From NCBI GenBank assembly GCA_034429195.1, contig DAOUGQ010000021.1, positions 124,001 to 188,000 of the forward strand: a stretch of 64,000 nt of DNA, given 5' to 3'. Position 1 is the first letter of the stretch, and every line of letters begins with the position of its first letter. Below, one piece after another: positions 51,808 through 59,856 of the stretch. The notes under the pieces were generated by a model. It saw only the letters and a list, made by a program, of their open reading frames with translations. It did no database searches and was not told where the DNA came from. Made by a program: the position numbers and the translations under genes. The stretch comes from UBA4782 sp034429195. Its GTDB lineage: Bacteria > Chloroflexota > Anaerolineae > Anaerolineales > Anaerolineaceae.

Positions 51808-53574
51808 ATGGCAAAATACACACAAAGTAAATGGGAATTGACTGATCTTTTTCCTGCTATCGATTCCCCCGAATTAAAACAGGCAATAAAATCTCTGGAA
51901 GAAAAAGTAGATGTTTTTGTAAATTACCGCTCAAGCCTCACCAGTGACATTACTGGTGATAAATTCATGGAAATTGTCCATGAAATGGATACGATCAACG
52001 ATCAGGGCTCACGCATTTACGCTTTTGCGGAGCTGAGTTTTAATGAAGATACACAGAGTCAGGCAGCACAAGGATTTCTACAACAAGTCCAGCAGTTAGT
52101 TTCTGAACTTCAGAATAAAACCCTTTTCTTCGATCTCTGGTGGAAAGCCCTGGATGATGACACTGCAAAACGCCTGCTGGAATTTACAGGAGATTATCGC
52201 TATTATTTTGAAGCCCTGCGGAATTTTAAGAAATACACACTGAGTGAGCCTGAAGAAAAAATTATCAACACGAAAAACGTTACGGGTTTCAACGCTCTCA
52301 ACCTGATCTACGATTCCATCACCAATCGATACACTTTTAAAATGAAGATCGGTCGAAAAACACTCGACCTAACACGCGGGGAGTTAATGATCTACGCCCG
52401 TGACCCGGATCCAGCGCTTCGCGAAGCTGCTTATAAGGAGTTGTACCGGGTTTATGGGAATGATGGTACGATCCTTGGGCAAATCTACCAGACTATTGCA
52501 CGCGATTGGAGCAATGAAAACGTTAAAATGCGCGGGTATGCTCAACCTATATCCAGTCGAAATCAAACGAATGATATCCCTGATGCGGTTGTTGACACAT
52601 TGCTGGATGTTTGTAAAAAGAACGCCAGCGTTTTTCAGCGGTTCTTTAAAGTAAAAGCAAAATTGCTAGGCGTGGAGAAATTGCGCCGCTATGACATCTA
52701 TGCCCCCGTCAGTAAGTCGAACAAGAAATACCCATACAACAAAGCAGCCAAAATGATCTTCGAATCCTTTTCTGAATTCGACCCACGGTTTGCAAAATTG
52801 GCAAAGCGTGTGTTGGATCAGAATCATCTCGACAGCGAAGTTCGAAAAGGTAAACGCGATGGCGCATTCTGCCTTACCGTTGTTCCCAGCCTGACCCCAT
52901 GGGTTTTATGCAACTACCAGGGTCGAGCTGATGATGTTGCAACCATGGCACATGAACTTGGACATGCCATCCATGCTATGCTGGCAGAGCACCATACCGT
53001 GTTTACCCAGCAAGCCTGCCTGCCTCTAGCTGAAACCGCATCCACTTTTGGTGAGATGATGCTGGTTGATAAGATGTTAAAAGAAGAGCCCGATAATGCG
53101 GTTCAGCGGGATATTATCTTCCGTCAATTGGACGATGCCTACGCAACCATCACCCGCCAAGCATTCTTTGCCATGTTCGAGCGTCAGGCGTTTGAGATGA
53201 TCAACAAAGATGCTTCGGTTGATCAATTATCTGATGCCTATCTCGAAAACCTAAAAGTCCAGTTTGGTGATGCGGTTGATGTCTCTGATGAATTCCGCTG
53301 GGAATGGGTAAGCATTCCGCATATTTATAACTACCCATTCTATGTATATGCCTACAGTTTTGGACAATTACTGGTATTTTCTCTCTACCAGCAATATAAA
53401 CAGGAAGGAGAATCCTTCAAACCGCGCTATATTGAGCTGCTGTCTGCAGGTAGTTCAAAAGCACCGGTAAAGATCCTGTCGGAAGCGGGAATTGATGTTT
53501 ATCAACCATCATTCTGGCAAGGTGGTTTCGATGTGATCTCCGGAATGGTCAAGCAGTTGGAGCAACAGGCTTGA
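51808..53574 (+). CDS. pepF: Oligoendopeptidase F (M3 metallopeptidase)
   Basis: 588 aa. Zinc-binding HELGH at residues 382-386 (ATMAHELGHAIHAML), with the third ligand Glu in ETASTFGEMMLVDKM about 25 residues later, as in M3B peptidases. The N-terminal helical part (FPAIDSPELKQAIKSLE, ...) is normal for PepF. Hydrolyses peptides of roughly 7-17 residues in the cytoplasm. Monocistronic; AAAGG upstream of the ATG. Confidence 0.92.
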   Translation: MAKYTQSKWELTDLFPAIDSPELKQAIKSLEEKVDVFVNYRSSLTSDITGDKFMEIVHEMDTINDQGSRIYAFAELSFNEDTQSQAAQGFLQQVQQLVSELQNKTLFFDLWWKALDDDTAKRLLEFTGDYRYYFEALRNFKKYTLSEPEEKIINTKNVTGFNALNLIYDSITNRYTFKMKIGRKTLDLTRGELMIYARDPDPALREAAYKELYRVYGNDGTILGQIYQTIARDWSNENVKMRGYAQPISSRNQTNDIPDAVVDTLLDVCKKNASVFQRFFKVKAKLLGVEKLRRYDIYAPVSKSNKKYPYNKAAKMIFESFSEFDPRFAKLAKRVLDQNHLDSEVRKGKRDGAFCLTVVPSLTPWVLCNYQGRADDVATMAHELGHAIHAMLAEHHTVFTQQACLPLAETASTFGEMMLVDKMLKEEPDNAVQRDIIFRQLDDAYATITRQAFFAMFERQAFEMINKDASVDQLSDAYLENLKVQFGDAVDVSDEFRWEWVSIPHIYNYPFYVYAYSFGQLLVFSLYQQYKQEGESFKPRYIELLSAGSSKAPVKILSEAGIDVYQPSFWQGGFDVISGMVKQLEQQA

Positions 53575-53606
53575 AGTTGAGGTTTATGGGTTTCTAAAAT
53601 AACTGT

Positions 53607-53642
53607 GCACCCTTGATCGTGGAAGTTCCAAATCAAGGGTGC
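53607..53642. terminator. Hairpin between pepF and kinase gene
   Basis: Eleven-base stem gcacccttgat/atcaagggtgc (53607-53617, 53632-53642), loop 14 bases. The T-run is poor (tgctgaattt), so it may be a weak terminator or pause. Confidence 0.5.
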
Positions 53643-53675
53643 TGCTGAATTTGACTATCATAGAAAGGTCTCTTC

Positions 53676-54314
53676 ATGTATTTTGCGATTGAAGGTGTTA
53701 TTGGCGTTGGAAAAACAACCCTGGCTCGCTTACTGCAGCCATCTTTTGAATCGAATGTGCTATTGGAGGTGTTCGAGGAAAATCCTTTTTTGAGTGATTT
53801 TTATGCCGACCGCCAGCGTTATGCTTTTCAAACACAAATATTCTTTCTTCTCAGCCGCTACCGCCAACAAAGCGCTGCTGTACCCAGCATGTTAGCCACT
53901 GGTAAACATCTCATTAGTGATTACACATTCGAAAAAGACAGTTTGTTCGCCCGGATCAACCTGGTAGGGGATGAACTGCAGATGTATTATCGGGTTCATG
54001 AGGCATTGGGAGAGAAGATCCAGCGCCCCGACCTTCTGGTTTACTTGCGGGCAGATACTGATGTGCTTATGGCACGTATTGCACAGCGTGACCGTCCCTA
54101 TGAACGACAAATGCAGCGTGATTACATTAATCAATTAAATCTGGCTTATGATACTTTTTTTCTAGAAGAAAAGGATCATCCGAGCCCGGTACTGGTGATC
54201 GATACCAACCATCTTGATTTTGTAAACCGCCCCGAAGACTTGCGTAAAGTAGACTATCGAATTCGCCAGGCGTTGCAATTACCGCCATTTCAACCTGAGC
54301 TGCCTTTGGATTAA
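53676..54314 (+). CDS. Deoxynucleoside kinase (dAK/dGK/dCK family)
   Basis: 212 aa. P-loop EGVIGVGKTTLARLL at residues 6-20, the catalytic region SDYTFEKDSLFARINL (in place of the usual DRS), and the lid RIAQRDRPYERQM. Phosphorylates deoxyribonucleosides for salvage; specificity (dA, dG, dC) is not decided by sequence. Followed by a nucleotidyltransferase gene. A second family member lies at 56233 on the opposite strand. Confidence 0.85.
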   Translation: MYFAIEGVIGVGKTTLARLLQPSFESNVLLEVFEENPFLSDFYADRQRYAFQTQIFFLLSRYRQQSAAVPSMLATGKHLISDYTFEKDSLFARINLVGDELQMYYRVHEALGEKIQRPDLLVYLRADTDVLMARIAQRDRPYERQMQRDYINQLNLAYDTFFLEEKDHPSPVLVIDTNHLDFVNRPEDLRKVDYRIRQALQLPPFQPELPLD

Positions 54315-54333
54315 TTTATTTCAAGGGAATGTG

Positions 54334-55347
54334 ATGAAACTGACAAAGGATTTACTGATCCGGTTTGCAAAAAATCATGTAGCAGAAAGATTACAAGATA
54401 AGCCACGCCCAATCTGCATTTATCTCACTGGCTCATTATGCACTGATGATTTTTTGCTAGGTGGGACAACAGATATCGACTTGATCTTTATTCATAATAT
54501 TCAACCCTTTGCAGATCGGGAATTGATTCCTGTGACACCCGATGTTCACCTGGATATCTGGCATTATGATGTCACCCTTTTCAACCAGCCACGTGTACTT
54601 CGTAAGGATGCCTGGATCGGCAGTTTTATGTGCGAAAATCCTCTGGTTTTGCACGATGCCGGGCATTGGTTCGAATTTACTCAGGCCAGTGCATGTGCTC
54701 TTTTCTACCGACCTGAGAATTGCCTATCACGGGCTCAACCATTTATAAATTCTGCACGCCAACGATGGATGGAATGTTATTCAGGATCACATAAACCTGG
54801 TGTATTCACATTACGCACATATTTACGCAGTATCGAAGATGCTGCAAATGCACTTTCCTGTCTAACCAGTGTTCCTCTTAGCGAAAGGAGAATGGTCCAG
54901 CAGTTCTCAAAGAGGGCTCAGGCTGTAGGGAAGCCAGCCCTGACAGACATGCTGATCGGGTTAATAACCTCATCAATTTTAAATGATGAAAGATCGTTTA
55001 CCTGGCTGCAAACATTACAAGATACTCTTTCGCAAGTGGAAAAACTTTCCAATTGCCCAATACAACTTTCTTCTCCCAGACAGCCTTATTTGCTTCGTGC
55101 TGCGAAATCTATGGCAGAAAGTTCACCCGCAAATGCATTATGGATCATTCTGAAAACCTGGACAGAAGCTGTGGTTTTCCTTTCTTCAGAAACTCAAGCT
55201 TTCCAAAAGTGGGAAAGTATGGTTCAGGATTTGGAATTATCGCCAGAGTTCTATAATGATAGATTCGAGCAGCTTGATCTTTTCCTTGAAGAAATTGAAG
55301 CGTATTTTGACCTTTTCAAAGCTCAAAATAGCCTTACTACTGACTGA
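54334..55347 (+). CDS. Nucleotidyltransferase-domain protein, unknown substrate
   Basis: 337 aa from ATG 54334. N-terminal Pol-beta-type core: YLTGSLCTDDFLLGGTTDID and LIFIHN, with Gly-Ser and Asp-x-Asp positions, and a third acidic residue in VHLDIWHYDV. The remaining 230 residues are helical and unassigned. It may be an aminoglycoside-type or other nucleotidyltransferase, but no ligand domain is recognisable. Last gene before the candidate origin. Confidence 0.65.
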   Translation: MKLTKDLLIRFAKNHVAERLQDKPRPICIYLTGSLCTDDFLLGGTTDIDLIFIHNIQPFADRELIPVTPDVHLDIWHYDVTLFNQPRVLRKDAWIGSFMCENPLVLHDAGHWFEFTQASACALFYRPENCLSRAQPFINSARQRWMECYSGSHKPGVFTLRTYLRSIEDAANALSCLTSVPLSERRMVQQFSKRAQAVGKPALTDMLIGLITSSILNDERSFTWLQTLQDTLSQVEKLSNCPIQLSSPRQPYLLRAAKSMAESSPANALWIILKTWTEAVVFLSSETQAFQKWESMVQDLELSPEFYNDRFEQLDLFLEEIEAYFDLFKAQNSLTTD

Positions 55348-55381
55348 CTCTTTTGATTCTGTTGTAAATTCTTTGGAAACC

Positions 55382-55740
55382 TGTGGATAAGTCTCGATTT
55401 TCTGTGGATAAGTTTCCTTATCTGTGGATAAATGTAGAAAATCTTCTGGATAAGTTCTCTTAAACCATCAAAAAGAACCCGAATATACAGGTTTGAATTA
55501 TTCTTAAGGCTGTATATGGGAGATGAGGATAAAGCTGTGGAAAGATGGATAAGTTATTCTTATCCATCCACAAATTTTCCCAGATGAGATGGGGATAAAA
55601 AAAGAAAAATTACCCTTATATACAGGTTTCAATTTGGATAATGCACACATATGCTGGTTTTTCTACTAAAAAGCATCCTTATCCCCTTTTCCACAGGCTC
55701 TATTACTATTACTAATTTAATTAACTAATAAAGAAATGGA
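55382..55740. other. Candidate chromosomal replication origin (oriC) with DnaA boxes and DnaA-trio
   Basis: Exact DnaA boxes (TGTGGATAA, the complement of TTATCCACA) at 55382-55390, 55403-55411 and 55423-55431. One-mismatch boxes at 55445-55453, 55524-55532, 55590-55598, 55633-55641 and (TTTTCCACA) 55687-55695. After the last box come GGCT and CTATTACTATTACTA (about 55700-55714), whose complement 3'-GATAATGATAATGAT has the DnaA-trio form next to a box, as in the basal unwinding element of Bacillus. AT-rich stretch to 55735. No dnaA in the window; function unverified. Confidence 0.8.
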
Positions 55741-55906
55741 ATTGTGGAGAATAAAGAATACCTTAAAATTATATGAAAACTGAGGCTTGAAATGGTCATA
55801 TGATTCTTGTACAATCAATTTGTCATTAGGTATTATTTTATCCCCAATCTTTGTTTCGGCATTTTTGAAGTGCATTTCTAAAATCAACGTAGTAGGGAGA
55901 TGTAAG

Positions 55907-56167
55907 ATGGACGTCATAAAAGTCAAGGCAAACTCCCGTACAGCTGCCGTAGCTGGGGCAATCGCTGGAGTAATCCGCGAGCATAAACATGCCGATGTAC
56001 AGGCAATTGGTGCTGGAGCTGTAAACCAGGCTGTCAAGGCTTTAGTTCTGGCTAAAGGCTATTTAGCCGAAGAAGACATCCATGTTGTCTGCATTCCTGA
56101 ATTTGTGGATGTCGAAATAGAAGGAAAAGTTCGAACGGCTATTAAATTGGTGGTTGAACCCCGTTAG
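55907..56167 (+). CDS. spoVS: SpoVS-family RNA/DNA-binding protein
   Basis: 86 aa from ATG 55907 (GGGAGA nearby). Nearly complete match in form to stage V sporulation protein S: MDVIKVKANSRTAAVAGAIA, VNQAVKALVLAKGYL, IPEFVDVEIEGKVRTAIKLV. Alba-like fold that binds nucleic acid. In non-sporulating bacteria it is a general regulator or chromosome protein. Position right beside the candidate origin is worth noting. No other sporulation gene is in the window. Confidence 0.92.
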   Translation: MDVIKVKANSRTAAVAGAIAGVIREHKHADVQAIGAGAVNQAVKALVLAKGYLAEEDIHVVCIPEFVDVEIEGKVRTAIKLVVEPR

Positions 56168-56232
56168 TTTTTATTGCAGGAGAAACAGTCGCTCTTTATT
56201 AATACGGGTGATCTCTATTTACATGAAAAAAT

Positions 56233-56886
56233 TTATGCAACCTCATCGTCAGAAAAGATAACTTCTTCTTTTCCGGTAAGTTTTTGTTGCACTTTTTGAA
56301 CAACCAGATCAAAATGCCTGGATTGCTTTACATAATCCAGGTTATCTGCTGGAACGGTTAATACTGGGCATAGGGTAAATCCATCTATCCAGGTGGTATA
56401 TAGCTGGTTCAATTGTTCGAGGTACACGCTGCTTATAGTTCGTTCATAATCACGGCTGCGAAGAGAAATGCGTTTGATTAAAGTATCAACAGATGCCTTT
56501 AGATAGATGACCAGATCTGGAGGTGGGAGAAGGCTGGCAGTAGCATGGTATAGCGTGTTATAAGTTTCATAATCGCGCTGACTTAAATGACCTTGAAGAA
56601 AGAGGTTATGTGCAAAAACCTCTGCATCTTCATAAATAGAACGATCCTGGATTGCAGAAGAAGGAAAACGTAAGACTTCCTGATGGAGGATCAGGCGATG
56701 TGAAAGAAAGAAAACTTGTGAATGAAATCCCCATGTGTCCATCTCCCGGTAGAAATCTGGCAGATAGGGATTTTCAGTTACAGGTTCATAAAAAGGTTGA
56801 AACCCTAACCGTTCGCTTAGCATTTGAACCAGGGTTGACTTGCCTACTCCAATATTTCCTGCCACAACTACAAATTTTTTAGGCAT
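56233..56886 (-). CDS. Deoxynucleoside kinase
   Basis: 217 aa. P-loop AGNIGVGKSTLVQML at 8-22, the typical catalytic QDRSIYEDAEVFAHNL and the lid RISLRSRDYERTISSVYLEQ. A second dNK in the window, with canonical DRS, unlike the copy at 53676. Phosphorylates deoxynucleosides for dNTP supply. Upstream, and probably cotranscribed from the same side, is the DsbA-like gene. Confidence 0.88.
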   Translation of the reverse strand: MPKKFVVVAGNIGVGKSTLVQMLSERLGFQPFYEPVTENPYLPDFYREMDTWGFHSQVFFLSHRLILHQEVLRFPSSAIQDRSIYEDAEVFAHNLFLQGHLSQRDYETYNTLYHATASLLPPPDLVIYLKASVDTLIKRISLRSRDYERTISSVYLEQLNQLYTTWIDGFTLCPVLTVPADNLDYVKQSRHFDLVVQKVQQKLTGKEEVIFSDDEVA

Positions 56887-56911
56887 TGGTTTCCTCCTGG
56901 TATTGAATGGT

Positions 56912-57616
56912 TTATTGTGACAAAATATTATCGATGACTTTTTGAAATTCTTCGAATGGTTGAGCGCCTACTAAGCGGTATCCGTTCACAAAAAATGTAG
57001 GAGTGCCTTGAACGCCTATCATTCCAGCAAATTCCATATCTTGTTGGATTTCTGTCTGAATATCTACTCGCTTTTGACATTGTGTAAATGAATCCAGATT
57101 CATATTCAACTGCATGGCAAATGCTTCATATGCAAGTGAACTGAGGTCGATTTCTCCCTTATAAATAAGGTCATGATATTCCCAGTACTTGTTTTGTTCA
57201 CCCGCACAATTTGCAGCGATGGCAGCACTCATGGCATTACTGTGAATCTGGGTGAGAGGGAAGTCTCGAAAGATCAATCGTACTTTGCCATTGTATGCTG
57301 CTTCGATCTGTGGCCAGACTTCTTGATGCCATTGCCTGCAAAATGGGCATTCGAAGTCACTGAATTCAACGATAGTAACCGGAGCATCGATTGGCCCTAA
57401 TGATGGATCATCATTAATTAGGGCTTGAACAAAAAGCTCTTTATCGCTTAAGTTTGGGTTGACTGCAGATTGTCTGCCCCATATGATATATCCAAGGGCA
57501 ATGCCAGCAGCCAGCATCAAGGCAACCAGTAAATAGTAATTCCAGGTAATAGAAAAACCTGGCTGTTGATCATTTTTTTGCATTTCATCAAAAGGGGAAA
57601 TGGGATTTTGTTCCAT
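56912..57616 (-). CDS. Membrane-anchored DsbA-family thioredoxin-like protein
   Basis: 234 aa. One N-terminal helix (about 24-45, YYLLVALMLAAGIALGYII) anchors it with the thioredoxin fold outside. Redox motif FSDFECPFCRQWHQEVWPQI (CPFC), cis-Pro region MIGVQGTPTFFVNGYRLVGA. Oxidises or isomerises disulfides of secreted proteins. 25 bases upstream of the dNK gene on the same strand, probably one transcript. Confidence 0.87.
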   Translation of the reverse strand: MEQNPISPFDEMQKNDQQPGFSITWNYYLLVALMLAAGIALGYIIWGRQSAVNPNLSDKELFVQALINDDPSLGPIDAPVTIVEFSDFECPFCRQWHQEVWPQIEAAYNGKVRLIFRDFPLTQIHSNAMSAAIAANCAGEQNKYWEYHDLIYKGEIDLSSLAYEAFAMQLNMNLDSFTQCQKRVDIQTEIQQDMEFAGMIGVQGTPTFFVNGYRLVGAQPFEEFQKVIDNILSQ

Positions 57617-57678
57617 GGCGAGATTATACCATGCAGAGAAAAACCGCTTTTTACCTCAAGCTGAGATCAACTGTTGGC

Positions 57679-57706
57679 TTTCACATTGTAAGGAAATCGT
57701 TATAAT
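57679..57706 (+). promoter_or_regulatory. Possible promoter of TolB-like lipoprotein gene
   Basis: TTTCAC (57679-57684), 16 bases, TATAAT (57701-57706). Start of transcription about 57713, only a few bases before ATG 57719. The -35 match is partial. Confidence 0.4.
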
Positions 57707-57718
57707 GGATTGTACAGA

Positions 57719-59173
57719 ATGGAAGCAAAAAAAGCAGGATCCAATCAATTGTGTAAAATATCTCGTCGAAATGGATTCATTCTTCTTCTTGGGGGAATGT
57801 TATGGCTGCTTCTCGCCTGTTCACTTACCCAATCAATAACAGAACCTAATCCAGAGGGTAAACTACCAACGAAAACTCTCACCCCCACGCTGGTTTGGAG
57901 AGATCCATACGATTTTTCCACTGAAACTAGCCAGGTTTTACAACAAACACGTACCGTTGCTGCCACTTTAGGCACGTATTACCCCACGGAAACAAAAGGA
58001 TTGGCATACAATCCTATATTATTAAATACACAGCAGATCACCGGAAGTGGCATGCCAAAAACACCAACACGCACCTGGACAGCCACTTACAAGATCATAA
58101 AATACCCTACTCGAACCTCCATCTATTACCGGTCACGGACACCTACAAAAACCTATACCCAACGGGTAAATACTGCAACAGTGACCTTTACGACAACAAT
58201 AACCCCTACTCCAAGTATCACCAAAACGTCTACAATAACCCCTACTCCAACGGTTACCCAAACTGTAACAGTAACTCATACTCCAACGATTACCAGTACA
58301 CCGACGCCTTCACCCACTCCAACCGTTACACCTGATTGGGTGATCTATTCCGCTCCCGCGAGTTCTGGTGAGGTCAGAGACATCTGGCTGGAGGGTTTGT
58401 ATGGAACGGCTTCTTCCATCAGGCAGTTGGTGTACCATTATTCAGATGGCGATAGTATCGTCGGTGATATTTCTCCTGATGGAAATAGCCTTGTCTTTTC
58501 AGGTTTGTGTGGTGATCCAGCAGTGGCAGGTTTGTGCTGGCTCGATATCAGCTCTTCTCCCTATCCTGCACCCTTGTTGATGAACTCTCTTCCTGAAGGG
58601 CTGAATTCTTCTCCATCTTTTTCTCCTAACGGAAATTGGATGGTTTTCAGCAACGAAAATGCAGGTAATGCTGATCTCTACATGATCGATCTAACAAACC
58701 CATCTGCAATACCATTTCAATTAACCAGTGGGGTTGAGATGGACACCCAACCGGATTGGTCCAGCATGGGGATCGTGTTCATTCGTGATGGTGATCCTAT
58801 GAAAATTGTTTTCGAAGGCGAATTTCCCCCTGTTGAACCTCCCATTCCGCAAAGTATTTTCACAAGCGTAGAAACCGAAGCTGATGTGAGAGTTTCACCG
58901 GATGGGAATACTCTGGCATTTTCTCGTCAGGTTGACGGGGATTGGGAAGTATATTTGTTTGATTTCACTTCTTCAACACAAACCATGTTGACCAATAACC
59001 GGTCGGATGATTGCCAGCCAGCGTGGTCACCGGATGGTGACAAAATTCTCTTTATTTCCGATCGCGATGTAACTGGCGTTTTTCAGCTATACCTCATGAA
59101 CAATACAGGGGAAGATCAACTTCGTGTGCTGAACAATCTGATAAATGAAAACTCTCCGCTCTGGTTGCCATGA
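57719..59173 (+). CDS. Lipoprotein with Thr/Pro-rich linker and TolB-like PD40 propeller
   Basis: 484 aa from ATG 57719 (a TTG at 57710 is an alternative). Hydrophobic signal RNGFILLLGGMLWLLLAC gives a lipidation Cys at about residue 34. A long Thr/Pro-rich linker (about 115-205, repeats TPTPTVTQT) is followed by about five PD40/TolB-like repeats (GDISPDGNSLVFSG, SFSPNGNWMVFSNE, VSPDGNTLAFSRQ, WSPDGDKILFISDRD). Surface-exposed, probably binding or signalling. Partner unknown. Confidence 0.82.
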   Translation: MEAKKAGSNQLCKISRRNGFILLLGGMLWLLLACSLTQSITEPNPEGKLPTKTLTPTLVWRDPYDFSTETSQVLQQTRTVAATLGTYYPTETKGLAYNPILLNTQQITGSGMPKTPTRTWTATYKIIKYPTRTSIYYRSRTPTKTYTQRVNTATVTFTTTITPTPSITKTSTITPTPTVTQTVTVTHTPTITSTPTPSPTPTVTPDWVIYSAPASSGEVRDIWLEGLYGTASSIRQLVYHYSDGDSIVGDISPDGNSLVFSGLCGDPAVAGLCWLDISSSPYPAPLLMNSLPEGLNSSPSFSPNGNWMVFSNENAGNADLYMIDLTNPSAIPFQLTSGVEMDTQPDWSSMGIVFIRDGDPMKIVFEGEFPPVEPPIPQSIFTSVETEADVRVSPDGNTLAFSRQVDGDWEVYLFDFTSSTQTMLTNNRSDDCQPAWSPDGDKILFISDRDVTGVFQLYLMNNTGEDQLRVLNNLINENSPLWLP

Positions 59174-59209
59174 TTCTGGTAAAATACCCCTTCGTATTAC
59201 GAGGTGATC

Positions 59210-59785
59210 ATGACAGAATTATGGCTTATCAGGCACGGGCAAACAGATTGGAATACTGAGGGAAGGATACAGGGATCGATCGATCAACCCTTGAATGAAT
59301 GTGGAATCGATCAGGTAAAAAAACTGGCGGCTAAGCTGAATGGGAACGAATTTGCAGCAGTGTATTCCAGTCCAGCGATCCGAGCCTTTCAAACAGCAGC
59401 AATTCTGATGGAAGGTAGAGATATTCAGATTCAATGTGATGATAGATTGAAAGAGATCAATCTGGGTATTTGGGAAGGGCTAACCTGGCAAGAAGTGAAA
59501 AAAGAATATCCTGAGCTTTTAAGGAAAAGAGAAGCTGATCCCGAAAGGGTTGCTCCTCCTGGCTCAGAGAATTTTCGCGAACTGGCAGAACGCATGATCG
59601 CCGCAGTGAATGACATAGCTGCCGCTCACCCCGATGAACGAGTACTGGTGGTTTCCCATGGTATGACGATCGCATCCTTGATCTGCACGATTCACGGTAT
59701 TCCTTTAAAACAGGCATATGATCATGTACCAAACAATGCAACCCCTGTTGTACTCCCCTGGAAGAGCAACTTTACGATTGGTTAA
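59210..59785 (+). CDS. Histidine phosphatase (phosphoglycerate mutase-like)
   Basis: 191 aa from ATG 59210 (GAGGTG upstream; GTG 59204 possible). Phosphohistidine motif ELWLIRHGQTDWNTEGR, second catalytic VLVVSHGMTIASLI, and the acid region KEINLGIWEGLTWQEV. Typical of CobC/PhoE-like broad phosphatases rather than the glycolytic mutase. Substrate unknown. Cytoplasmic. Confidence 0.88.
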   Translation: MTELWLIRHGQTDWNTEGRIQGSIDQPLNECGIDQVKKLAAKLNGNEFAAVYSSPAIRAFQTAAILMEGRDIQIQCDDRLKEINLGIWEGLTWQEVKKEYPELLRKREADPERVAPPGSENFRELAERMIAAVNDIAAAHPDERVLVVSHGMTIASLICTIHGIPLKQAYDHVPNNATPVVLPWKSNFTIG

Positions 59786-59856
59786 CAACCTGAAAAATCA
59801 GCTTCAGAATATGTTACAGTAGACCTGTGGAAACCTTATCGAAAGTTTGACATATT

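Noticed and set aside
55382..55740. Plasmid or phage replication origin
   Set aside because: No replication initiator, partition gene or phage gene is nearby; flanking genes are ordinary chromosomal ones, so a chromosomal origin is preferred.
58090..58330. Simple tandem repeat in the TolB-like lipoprotein gene
   Set aside because: It encodes a Thr/Pro-rich linker common in this group of secreted proteins and stays in frame, so it is part of the gene and not a separate element.
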